64,000 bases of DNA, taken from NCBI GenBank assembly GCA_948471205.1, contig CAOKRT010000001.1, positions 232,518-296,517 of the forward strand, in the 5' to 3' direction. This stretch comes from an uncultured Oscillospiraceae bacterium. GTDB lineage: Bacteria > Bacillota > Clostridia > Oscillospirales > Acutalibacteraceae. Of this stretch, positions 16,676-24,428 are shown piece after piece. A program made the translations under genes and the position numbers. Position 1 is the first letter of the stretch. The number at the start of each line of letters is the position of its first letter. The notes below the pieces were generated by a model. It did not search any database. It worked only from the letters and a program-made list of their open reading frames with translations, and was not told the origin of the DNA.

Positions 16676-17935
16676 TTACCGAACAGAGGATTTCAGAGCC
16701 TGTATTGCCCCGGCAAAATCTTTCTGCGGCACGGAACTGGTGTTAAAAATCAGTTTCAGACAGTTGTTTTCGGTATTTTCATACAAAACAGAAATACCGT
16801 TTTTTTCAAAAATATCCGTTGATTTGGCAAACGGAACAGTCATAATGATTTTCAGCGCATTTTCGCTGATATCAATTTTTGCATTTTGGAATTCTTTTGC
16901 AAGCATGAATGCAAACTGTTTTGTTTTTGCGGTATAAAATCTTCTGGTTTTTCGTATCTGCATTTTTAAATGGCCATCCCTTATATATTGGCAAAGGGCA
17001 AGCTGTTCTGTTTTGCCGGCAGTTTGATTGTATCTGTATATATTTTTTTCATATTTTTCGGCAAGCTCTTCTGTTAACACCATAAAACTGATTCTAATAG
17101 ACGGCAGAAGCAGATTTGAAAAGGAACTGATGTAAACAACATTTTCGCCGCCGGCAAGTGCGTGAAGCGAAGGCGCCGGCATGCTGTTATAAAGAAAATC
17201 GCTTTCATAATCATCTTCAATTATCAGGCTTTTATTTTTTGCAGAAAGATTAACAAGTTCTATTCTGCGTTTGTTGGGCATAACGTCTCCCAATACTGTC
17301 ATATGCGATGGGGAAACATAAATAATTTCCGCATCTTTGTATCTGTAATTTATTTTAAATCCGTAATCACGGAAAAGTGCCGCACCCTGAATAAAACTTT
17401 TATCGGGAAAGGAAACACTGCCGCGTTTTTCAATCAGCGAGCATAAAATGCCTAAAAGGCTTTGATGGCCGGCACCTATAACAATTCTGTTTGGTGAAGA
17501 GATTACATTTCGTTTTTCCCTTATATAATCAGAAAGCATTTCTCTCAGTTCATATTCGCCCTGCGGTTCACCGTAGCTTAAAAGCTTTTCATCACAGCGC
17601 AGTGCATTTTTCATATATTTTCTCCATAAATCAAATTCAAAGCTGTTTTTATCGGCATTTCCGCTTTTGAAATCGTACAGTATTTTATTGCAAGCGTTTT
17701 GCTGTTTTTCCTCGGTATGCTTTGCCCTGCGGTATGAAACATAGTATCCGCTTTGCGGTTCGCTTATGATAAATCCGTCTGCGGCAAGGGCAAAATATGC
17801 GTTTTGTACAGTTGTTCTGCTTACATTATAAATAAATGCTGCTTTTCTTACAGAAGCAAGTTTTGTGCCTTCATTCAACTGTCCGCCGATAATCTCTTTT
17901 TTAATTTTATTATATAATTCGTTATATTTGCTCAT
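16676..17935 (-). CDS. MocR/PdxR-like transcription factor (GntR HTH plus aminotransferase-like domain)
   Basis: The protein is 419 residues. A winged-helix GntR domain (about 1-70, LASVRKAAFIYNVSRTTVQNAY) is linked to a fold-type I aminotransferase-like domain with YVSPSHMTVLGDVMPNKRR and IIEDDYESDFLYN. In family members such as PdxR the domain binds PLP through a lysine in an SFSK motif. Here that position reads SFSN, with Asn274 encoded AAT. The rest of the site looks kept. PdxR proteins activate PLP synthesis or B6 salvage genes when PLP is low. This gene faces pdxK across about 97 bases, so it very likely controls pdxK-pdxU. The loss of lysine leaves the sensing mode open. Confidence 0.85.
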   Translation of the reverse strand: MSKYNELYNKIKKEIIGGQLNEGTKLASVRKAAFIYNVSRTTVQNAYFALAADGFIISEPQSGYYVSYRRAKHTEEKQQNACNKILYDFKSGNADKNSFEFDLWRKYMKNALRCDEKLLSYGEPQGEYELREMLSDYIREKRNVISSPNRIVIGAGHQSLLGILCSLIEKRGSVSFPDKSFIQGAALFRDYGFKINYRYKDAEIIYVSPSHMTVLGDVMPNKRRIELVNLSAKNKSLIIEDDYESDFLYNSMPAPSLHALAGGENVVYISSFSNLLLPSIRISFMVLTEELAEKYEKNIYRYNQTAGKTEQLALCQYIRDGHLKMQIRKTRRFYTAKTKQFAFMLAKEFQNAKIDISENALKIIMTVPFAKSTDIFEKNGISVLYENTENNCLKLIFNTSSVPQKDFAGAIQALKSSVR

Positions 17936-17961
17936 AAACTGTACCCTAAAAAAATGTTGTA

Positions 17962-18002
17962 ATTGTGTATATAATAAATGACATTTTTATTGTATACTAA
18001 TA
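17962..18002 (+). promoter_or_regulatory. candidate PdxR operator repeats and pdxK promoter
   Basis: Two similar tracts in the same direction, ATTGTGTATATAATA (from 17962) and ATTGTATACTAATA (from 17989), are 27 bases apart in the divergent intergenic region. TATACT at 17993-17998 could be the -10 element of pdxK, and no good -35 stands 17 bases upstream, as expected of an activator-dependent promoter. MocR factors typically bind direct repeats; the assignment is inference. Confidence 0.4.
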
Positions 18003-18032
18003 CCGCAAATTAATCAACAGGGAATTTTTATT

Positions 18033-18821
18033 ATGAAAAAATGTGCATTAATTAATGATTTGTCCGGCTTTGGAAAATGCTCTCTCGGAGTTGGCATTCC
18101 AATTATTTCTGTTTTAGGAACTGAAGCGCATCCCATGCCTACGGCGGTTCTTTCCGCACAAACAGGGTATGACAGCTATGAAAAAATTGATTTAACCGAT
18201 TCTATGCAGCCGTTTTTTTCACATTGGGAAAAAATGAATGTTTCTTTTGACGGTATTCTTACAGGTTATTTTTCTGCGGAAAAGCAGATTGATGCAGTGC
18301 TGGAATTTGTTAAAAACACCGATGCACTGCTTTTGGTGGATCCCGTTATGGGAGATTCCGGAGAACGGTATAAAGGATTTTCCGATTCTCTGTGCATAAA
18401 AATAAAAGAACTGGCTTTGCAGGCTGATATTGTTACGCCCAATATTACGGAGCTTTACCTGCTTACAGGAGAAACAGATATAACAAAAGGCGCGCAGATT
18501 TTGCTTGACAGCGGAATAAAAACAGTGGTGGTTACCGGCATTAAACAACATGGGCAGATAGGAAATGCTGTTTTTGAAAAAGGAAAGTGCCGTACATTTT
18601 TTTCAGATTATTCCGAAGGAAGCTTTTCCGGAACAGGAGATATATTTGCCTCGGTAATTATGGGAAAACTGCTGGCGGGCAGTGATGTTTTTTCGGCTGT
18701 TGAAACGGCAGGGGATTTTATTTCACTTGTAATCCGAAATTCAAATGCAGTAAACCGGAATGACGGAATAGATTTTGAAAAATTTCTTTACAGGCTGGGA
18801 GTTGATGAATATGAAACATAA
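18033..18821 (+). CDS. pdxK: pyridoxamine/pyridoxal kinase
   Basis: The protein is 262 residues of the ribokinase-like fold. It opens with CALINDLSGFGKCSLGVGIPI, typical of clostridial pyridoxamine kinases. DPVMGDSG is at about 103-110, VTPNITELYLLTG at about 134-146 and the catalytic GTGD at 200-203. It phosphorylates pyridoxal, pyridoxamine or pyridoxine at the 5' hydroxyl using ATP, the trapping step of vitamin B6 salvage. It begins an operon opposite the MocR-type regulator and overlaps the next gene by 11 bases. Hydroxymethylpyrimidine kinases share the fold, but the context favours B6. Confidence 0.88.
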   Translation: MKKCALINDLSGFGKCSLGVGIPIISVLGTEAHPMPTAVLSAQTGYDSYEKIDLTDSMQPFFSHWEKMNVSFDGILTGYFSAEKQIDAVLEFVKNTDALLLVDPVMGDSGERYKGFSDSLCIKIKELALQADIVTPNITELYLLTGETDITKGAQILLDSGIKTVVVTGIKQHGQIGNAVFEKGKCRTFFSDYSEGSFSGTGDIFASVIMGKLLAGSDVFSAVETAGDFISLVIRNSNAVNRNDGIDFEKFLYRLGVDEYET

Positions 18822-19347
18822 TAAAATATTGCTTTTAACATCAACAGCACTGTTTACAGCGCTTGTTACAGTGGCAACGGCGGTTATACAGATACCTGTC
18901 GGAAACGGATACACTCATTTCGGTGATTCGGTTATTTATCTTTCTGCCTGTATTCTGCCTGCCCCGTACGCTGTATTTGCGTCCTCGGCAGGAGCGGTAT
19001 TTGCCGATTTATTTACGGGTTTTGCTATTTATGCGCCGGCAACGGCAGTTATTAAAGCGCTGAATACGTTGCCGTTTATACTGATGCGTATCTATTTGAA
19101 AAAAAGAAATAAAGATGATAAAATACTGAATCTGCAGATATGTTTTATGTTGATTCCCACAACACTTATAACCATTTTCGGTTATCTTCTTGCCGAATAT
19201 TTTATGTTCGGTCAGAAATTCGCTGTTGTTTCTGCATTTACAGGCGGATGGCTGCAGCCTACGGGTAGCCTTATTATTTTTATCATTCTTGCGGCTGCGT
19301 TTGACAGAATTAATTTAAAAAGAAAAATTTTAAAAGATTTGAAATAA
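18811..19347 (+). CDS. ECF transporter S-component, likely vitamin B6 (PdxU-like)
   Basis: The protein is 178 residues starting at ATG 18811 (GGGAG 9 bases upstream, inside the end of pdxK). An alternative ATG is at 18805. Five to six hydrophobic helices and the motif HFGDSVIYLSACILP match substrate-binding S-components of energy-coupling-factor transporters. The overlap with pdxK points to pyridoxine or pyridoxal as ligand, as proposed for PdxU proteins by genome context. It needs an EcfA1-EcfA2-EcfT module, and one is encoded at 37424-39956 in this window. The substrate is inferred from context, not from ligand residues. Confidence 0.8.
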   Translation: MKHNKILLLTSTALFTALVTVATAVIQIPVGNGYTHFGDSVIYLSACILPAPYAVFASSAGAVFADLFTGFAIYAPATAVIKALNTLPFILMRIYLKKRNKDDKILNLQICFMLIPTTLITIFGYLLAEYFMFGQKFAVVSAFTGGWLQPTGSLIIFIILAAAFDRINLKRKILKDLK

Positions 19348-19360
19348 AAGGAGAAATGTT

Positions 19361-19975
19361 ATGAATACAGATATAGTTTACAGACTGAACGGCGGCGTTT
19401 ATCTTAACATAACAAACAAATGTCCGTGCAGGTGTGCCTTCTGCATACGCTCTCAGGGTGATGCTGTCGGCGATGCCGAAAGGCTTTGGTTTGATAAAGA
19501 ACCTGAAATGGAAGATATAAAAAAAGCAATAGACGCATTTGACTTTACGGATGTTGAAGAAGTTGTTTTCTGCGGCTACGGCGAGCCGACCAATGCTTAT
19601 GATCATTTGATTGAAACAGCAAAGTATATGCGAGAAAAGCATTCCGATATAAAAATTCGCCTTAATACAAACGGACTTTCGGATTTAATTAATAAAAAGC
19701 CGACTGCAAAGGAACTTTGCGCGGTTCTTGACAGTATATCTGTTTCTCTGAATGATACTACTTCCGAAAAATACGATAAAATAACAAGAAATATTTATCC
19801 CGGAATTGCATTTGATGCAATGCTGGCTTTTACAAAAGAATGTGTTAAATACTGCGATGACGTAAGAATGACTGTTGTGGATGTTATTTCGCAAGAGGAT
19901 ATTGAAAAGTCCGCCGAAATATGTGAAAGCTGCGGTGCAAAATTTCGTGTGCGCTCCTTTGCAAAAGGACAATAG
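19361..19975 (+). CDS. TatD-associated type radical SAM protein
   Basis: The protein is 204 residues. The [4Fe-4S]/SAM motif CX3CX2C is at Cys21, Cys25 and Cys28 (CPCRCAFC), and the GYGEPT segment (about 70-76) fits the SAM-binding GGE-type motif. The start YRLNGGVYLNITNKC matches a small family often found beside or fused to TatD nucleases and of unknown reaction. No TatD gene is present here. The gene begins 13 bases after the S-component gene with its own AAAGGAG and ends at a strong terminator, so it belongs to the pdxK operon. There is no C-terminal extra Fe-S cluster domain. Confidence 0.75.
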   Translation: MNTDIVYRLNGGVYLNITNKCPCRCAFCIRSQGDAVGDAERLWFDKEPEMEDIKKAIDAFDFTDVEEVVFCGYGEPTNAYDHLIETAKYMREKHSDIKIRLNTNGLSDLINKKPTAKELCAVLDSISVSLNDTTSEKYDKITRNIYPGIAFDAMLAFTKECVKYCDDVRMTVVDVISQEDIEKSAEICESCGAKFRVRSFAKGQ

Positions 19976-19989
19976 AGTATTATAAAATA

Positions 19990-20023
19990 AAAAAGACCTG
20001 TTCAAACTTGAACAGGTCTTTTT
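19990..20023. terminator. bidirectional terminator between the rSAM and coiled-coil genes
   Basis: A perfect 16-bp inverted repeat (19990-20005 and 20008-20023) has an A-run on one side and a T-run on the other, so it can stop transcripts from both converging operons. Confidence 0.9.
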
Positions 20024-20067
20024 ACTGTATGACACTATATGATTTCGGAATTTATTAAAATGCCGTA

Positions 20068-20844
20068 TTAAGAAATATGTATTTCAGTTGATGTTTTTGT
20101 TTGTGTGCTGTTTTCTTTTTTCATTGTTTCATTATCATTTGAAGCAATTGAGATAAAGCTTGAAACATTCATAGAGGTTTCATTGAACATATATTCAGCT
20201 TCGGCAATAAGCAGCTTCATTTGGTTTGTGCATTCTCTTAAATCTGAAATCTTTTTATCAAATTCACTGCCGGAATGAATAATACTGCGTGAAATTTCAT
20301 CGGACTTTCTCATAATTTCATTATGGCGAATCTGGTATTTTCCAAGCTTTGAATTCAGCATTTCGATTTGCTTGTCTTTTTCGTCAATAATAATACGGCT
20401 TCTTGTAATATCTGCTTTAAGATTATTAAAGGTGTTAAGAATTCCTGTATAATCCGAATCCAGTTTATCTCTTTGTGTTTTGATGGAAGAGATAACAATT
20501 TCCTTTTCGCTTATAACATTTTTTGCGCTTTCAAGCTCGTTTAACGCCGCCTCAACTTTAGAAATCTGCTCGTCATTCGCCTTTTTCAGCGCTTCGTTTT
20601 CCTTTAATGTTGCTTCAATGCCGCCTTTCATATCCTTGAGCTGTGTTTCAAGCTCTTCATTGCATGCATGCAGCATTTTTATTTCCATTTGCAGCATTGC
20701 ACTGCTTTTTTGATTTTGAAGCAGTTTTGCATTAAGCTCTGATATTTTCTGATTATTTTCAGCACTTATTTTTTCTATTGCTTCATCAACAGCTTTTTTC
20801 GAATATCCGAAAAAGGAAGATTTCATTTTATTTTCTTTTGCCAT
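20068..20844 (-). CDS. coiled-coil protein with DivIVA-like N-terminus
   Basis: The protein is 258 residues. A short segment, SSFFGYSKKAVDEAIEKI at about 9-26, resembles the membrane-binding start of DivIVA/GpsB proteins. It is followed by nearly continuous heptad-rich coiled coil to about residue 215 and a Ser/Thr/Asn-rich tail. It has no membrane helix. DivIVA-like proteins mark curved membrane or organize division and cell-wall synthesis; assignment here rests on the short N-terminal match only. It is 29 bases downstream of the O-antigen-ligase-like gene on the same strand, suggesting an operon. Confidence 0.6.
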   Translation of the reverse strand: MAKENKMKSSFFGYSKKAVDEAIEKISAENNQKISELNAKLLQNQKSSAMLQMEIKMLHACNEELETQLKDMKGGIEATLKENEALKKANDEQISKVEAALNELESAKNVISEKEIVISSIKTQRDKLDSDYTGILNTFNNLKADITRSRIIIDEKDKQIEMLNSKLGKYQIRHNEIMRKSDEISRSIIHSGSEFDKKISDLRECTNQMKLLIAEAEYMFNETSMNVSSFISIASNDNETMKKENSTQTKTSTEIHIS

Positions 20845-20873
20845 CCTTTAGAATTCCTTTCAAATATGTAAGT

Positions 20874-22349
20874 TTATTTTTTTAATTTTACAATTTCTTC
20901 AAATGTTTTTGTTGTTGCTTTCACAAGATCATCTGTGTTTTTTATAAGCGTTTTATCGTAACACTGGCTTATTGCCTGTGAAAGACCGATAATGATCATA
21001 AACAGAATAATCTGCTTCGGTGAATTGAATATATAATCGGTTAAGCCAAACAGCAAAAGAAGCATAAGGCTTGTGAAAACACAAAAAACCAAATCAAATT
21101 TCTTTCCGTTGTTTGCATTGATTTCAAGAAGCTTTCCGAATGTGCACAATATAATCACAGCGAAAAGCACAATGCCGACAATGCCGAGTTCTGCCCATAT
21201 TTCAAAAATAAAATTATGCGCATGGGGTTTATTGAGATTATAGGATTCGTAAAGAAAAGCACCGGTGCTTTCGCAGCCGAAGCCAAGACCGCCGATAAAA
21301 ACATTTATATTGTTTGTTATATAATCCCAAACGCTTTTCCATATTTCAATATGCGTTACAGAGGATTGAATGGCAACTACATAATTTTCTGTATATGTAT
21401 TATTTGTAATATAATTGCCGACAAAATTATTTACAAAGTTATCTACAAAATAATTATCGGTTGTGGGGGGCGGTAGCGGCACTTCGGGTGCTTTTGCAAA
21501 AATTAAACCGTACCTTGCCAAAAGTGACGGAACAATAATACCCACTGTGGGCAGAAAAATGGTAAGAAGCTCTTTTGCGTGCCTTTTTACAAGAACAATA
21601 AACATAAACAGCCAGCCGAACAATGCAATTACACAGCCTGCCCGTGTTAATGTAGAACTTATTCCTGCGCTTATAATAAGGTTCATCATAAAATAAATGA
21701 ACTTATGCTTTTTATTTTTTGAATTCAGAAACAGATAGATAGAAATAGGGAATGCAACCAGCATATAGGTGCACAGCAGATTTGGATTTGAATAAAATGC
21801 ACTTGCCCTGTCATCAAAGGTATTCGTTCTTATGCTGAAAGGAAGCCAGGTGTAAACCAGCGTGTCAAGCGTTTTATAAACAGGGGTTACAACAACAAAG
21901 CGTTCACTGATATAACCGAATTTATTCAGCAGGTGCGTTATTATCTGCATTGTGCCCAAAAGACCGTTTGCAGCGGCGCTTAATACAATTGTTTTCAGCA
22001 GCTTATCTATTTTTGCACGTGTGTTTGCAAGGTTATAAATCATAACCTGCACAAGAAACATTCCCCACCATAATCCGGCAGTGCCAAGGGTATCCAGCTT
22101 GCTTTCAGACCACAGGGCACTTAAAAGTGCAAGGCTCATAAAAGCAATTTCAATTTTTCCGAGCGTGCCGACTTTGGCATTTCTTCCTTCCCTTGTCCAT
22201 TGGCGTTTAAAAATAATAAATCCTGCAAACAGAATAAACGGACTTATGTATTCGGGAAGAATCGGAAACAGGAATAAAACGGCAAGCAGCCAGCACCATC
22301 CGGGATTTGTTTTATACTTTATTTTCAAAGCGTGCATTCGCTCTTTCAT
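20874..22349 (-). CDS. O-antigen ligase/polymerase-family membrane protein
   Basis: The protein is 491 residues with about 11-12 membrane helices. A large extracytoplasmic loop is rich in Pro, Asn and Thr (about 295-345), and the Wzy_C signature lies near residues 380-410 (KPHAHNFIFEIWAELGIVGIVLF). AGAGAGGG precedes the ATG. In Gram-positives such proteins polymerize or transfer lipid-linked glycans at the outer face of the membrane. No glycosyltransferase genes flank it, which is unusual for this family, so the role is uncertain. A cytosolic coiled-coil gene follows in the same direction. Confidence 0.75.
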   Translation of the reverse strand: MKERMHALKIKYKTNPGWCWLLAVLFLFPILPEYISPFILFAGFIIFKRQWTREGRNAKVGTLGKIEIAFMSLALLSALWSESKLDTLGTAGLWWGMFLVQVMIYNLANTRAKIDKLLKTIVLSAAANGLLGTMQIITHLLNKFGYISERFVVVTPVYKTLDTLVYTWLPFSIRTNTFDDRASAFYSNPNLLCTYMLVAFPISIYLFLNSKNKKHKFIYFMMNLIISAGISSTLTRAGCVIALFGWLFMFIVLVKRHAKELLTIFLPTVGIIVPSLLARYGLIFAKAPEVPLPPPTTDNYFVDNFVNNFVGNYITNNTYTENYVVAIQSSVTHIEIWKSVWDYITNNINVFIGGLGFGCESTGAFLYESYNLNKPHAHNFIFEIWAELGIVGIVLFAVIILCTFGKLLEINANNGKKFDLVFCVFTSLMLLLLFGLTDYIFNSPKQIILFMIIIGLSQAISQCYDKTLIKNTDDLVKATTKTFEEIVKLKK

Positions 22350-22479
22350 AAATATCCCTCTCTTTTACTTACACATAATACTACAAATTAAATAAGTTTT
22401 CAATAGCATATACAGATATATTGAAATGTCCGGTTTTCATATTAATATTTTTTTAAATATTCGTTCACATTATATATGG

Positions 22480-22508
22480 TTGAAAAGTAAGCAATTATAT
22501 TGTATAAT
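22480..22508 (+). promoter_or_regulatory. sigma-A type promoter of the first PpiC gene
   Basis: TTGAAA (22480-22485) and TATAAT (22503-22508) have a 17-base spacer, about 40 bases before the chosen start codon at 22548. Confidence 0.75.
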
Positions 22509-22547
22509 CACAAGGTATACTATAATTATGTTGATTGGAGTTTTGTT

Positions 22548-24329
22548 ATGAACAACAAAGAAAAAAATCTTCCTTCCGAAGAAAACACTTTACAGGAAAA
22601 TTCTTCGGATAAAGATACGTCAAAAGAAACGGAAAAGGTTTCGGAAGAAAACAAAGGCTGGGAATTTGATGCCAAAGCACCAATGCTTGAAAATAATATA
22701 AAACTCGGCGGCGGTTTTCAGATTGATGTTGATCAGCAGCCGGTTGCTTATAAAAATGAAAAAATTAAGAAAGCAAAGGATAAGGAGCATATTGTAATTA
22801 ACAGAAAAGCGCTTAGAATCGGTTTGCTTTCTGCTGTTTCGGCAATTTTGGCCGCACTTTTAATTTTTTTCGGTGTTCGCTTTTTCGCTTTTCCGAACAG
22901 CAGTGAAACAATGAGTCCGGGAAATGTTGCGCTTACCGTTGGCAATACGAAAGTTTCGGTTGGAATGTATAATATGTATTACAATATGGTAGTAAGCAAT
23001 TATAAGCAGTATGCAACACAGGGTTATTTTGATATTGATTTCAGCAAGGATTTATCCGAACAGTTTACAACAGATGAAAACAATGAAAAAATTTCCTGGG
23101 AAGAAATGTTTAAACAGAATACAATTAAACAGCTTCAGTATGTTATTGCATATTATGAGCCTGCTGTTGAGGCCGGGTTCACATTAAGCGACGAGCAGAA
23201 AGAAGCAATTGAAGAGAATATTGAAAGCATGAAAAAATCCGCCTCGGAGGCCGGTTCGAATTTTAATAAATATATTGAGGCAAATTACGGAAAATACTGC
23301 GGTGTTGCAACGCTCAGAAAATTTTTTGAACAAAGAGCATTGTATGAAAGCTATTACAACCGGATGAATCTGAAAATTTCGCTTCCGTTTTCCGATATTG
23401 AAAAATATTATGAAGAACACAAAACCGATTATACTTCTTTTGCTATGGTTGAAATGAAATTCAGCCTTGAGGATTCTGAATTCAAAACAATAGAAGATGT
23501 TAAAGCAAAGGCACAGGAATACTGTAATAAAATAAAAAATCTTGAGGATTTAAAATCGCTTCTTCCTGAAATTTCGGGCGAATTAATTGAGCAGGCTGTT
23601 GAACAGGGCTATTTTGCAGACAGTGCAGCCGCAATTAAATCGCTTGCATCATCCCTTACCGTAACCTATAACAATGATGTAATAGAAAGCAATTTCGGAA
23701 AGGAAATTCTTACATGGCTTCAGGCATCAGACAGGGCAGACGGGGATACAACCTATCAGATTAACGAGGATATGGGATATGCATATATTTTCCTGAACAC
23801 TTCAGAAGCAAAGCCGGATTCAACAGAGTTGTATTCTGTAAGACATATTCTTATTTCTCCTACAGAAGAATTGTCTGACGTTGAAAAAGCTACGGAAGAA
23901 CAATGGAATGCCGCGCAGGAAAAAGCAGAAAAAATTGTTGAAGAATATAACAGCGGTGAAAAAACAGAACTTTCATTTGCCGAACTTGCCGAAAAGAACA
24001 GCGCAGATGTAAATTCAACCTCTAACGGTCAGTCCGGAAGCTACGGCGGTATTATAGGCAAAACAAGCCTTGGTGTAATGGTTCCCGAATTTGAAAACTG
24101 GGCAACGGACGATGCAAGAAAATACGGCGATGTGGGTATTGTTAAAAGCAAATACGGTTATCATATTATGTATTTTATTTATGACGGACCAACATATTTG
24201 TTTAATGTAATGGACGATGCCAATATGGAAAAAATAAGCGAATTTATTAATTCTGTTACGTATAATGAACATTCCGCATTCAAAAAAACCACAGTTGTTG
24301 AACCTGTTTCGAAAGCTGCAAATTCATAA
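22548..24329 (+). CDS. membrane-anchored PpiC-type peptidylprolyl isomerase, first copy
   Basis: The protein is 593 residues from ATG 22548 (TTGGAG 8 bases upstream). A charged cytosolic N-terminus of about 85 residues precedes one membrane helix (about 92-115), giving an extracellular body. That body has a SurA-like helical region followed by a parvulin domain (SVRHILISPTEELSD through KSKYGYHIMYF, about 445-560). Such proteins help fold exported proteins, like the lipoprotein PrsA, but no lipobox is present here. A second gene of the same plan follows after about 100 bases with its own promoter. The long acidic cytosolic N-terminus is unlike PrsA. Confidence 0.82.
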   Translation: MNNKEKNLPSEENTLQENSSDKDTSKETEKVSEENKGWEFDAKAPMLENNIKLGGGFQIDVDQQPVAYKNEKIKKAKDKEHIVINRKALRIGLLSAVSAILAALLIFFGVRFFAFPNSSETMSPGNVALTVGNTKVSVGMYNMYYNMVVSNYKQYATQGYFDIDFSKDLSEQFTTDENNEKISWEEMFKQNTIKQLQYVIAYYEPAVEAGFTLSDEQKEAIEENIESMKKSASEAGSNFNKYIEANYGKYCGVATLRKFFEQRALYESYYNRMNLKISLPFSDIEKYYEEHKTDYTSFAMVEMKFSLEDSEFKTIEDVKAKAQEYCNKIKNLEDLKSLLPEISGELIEQAVEQGYFADSAAAIKSLASSLTVTYNNDVIESNFGKEILTWLQASDRADGDTTYQINEDMGYAYIFLNTSEAKPDSTELYSVRHILISPTEELSDVEKATEEQWNAAQEKAEKIVEEYNSGEKTELSFAELAEKNSADVNSTSNGQSGSYGGIIGKTSLGVMVPEFENWATDDARKYGDVGIVKSKYGYHIMYFIYDGPTYLFNVMDDANMEKISEFINSVTYNEHSAFKKTTVVEPVSKAANS

Positions 24330-24355
24330 GGAATTATAAAATAAAAAATTTATTC

Positions 24356-24384
24356 TTGTAAAATAATTTATTTTAGTGTAAAAT
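24356..24384 (+). promoter_or_regulatory. putative promoter of the second PpiC gene
   Basis: TTGTAA (24356-24361) and TAAAAT (24379-24384) have a 17-base spacer in the 99-base gap between the paralogues. The surrounding sequence is very A+T rich, so support is moderate. Confidence 0.5.
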
Positions 24385-24428
24385 ATTTTCATGAAAATTT
24401 TATACAATATGTAAGGAAGTCAAAGATT

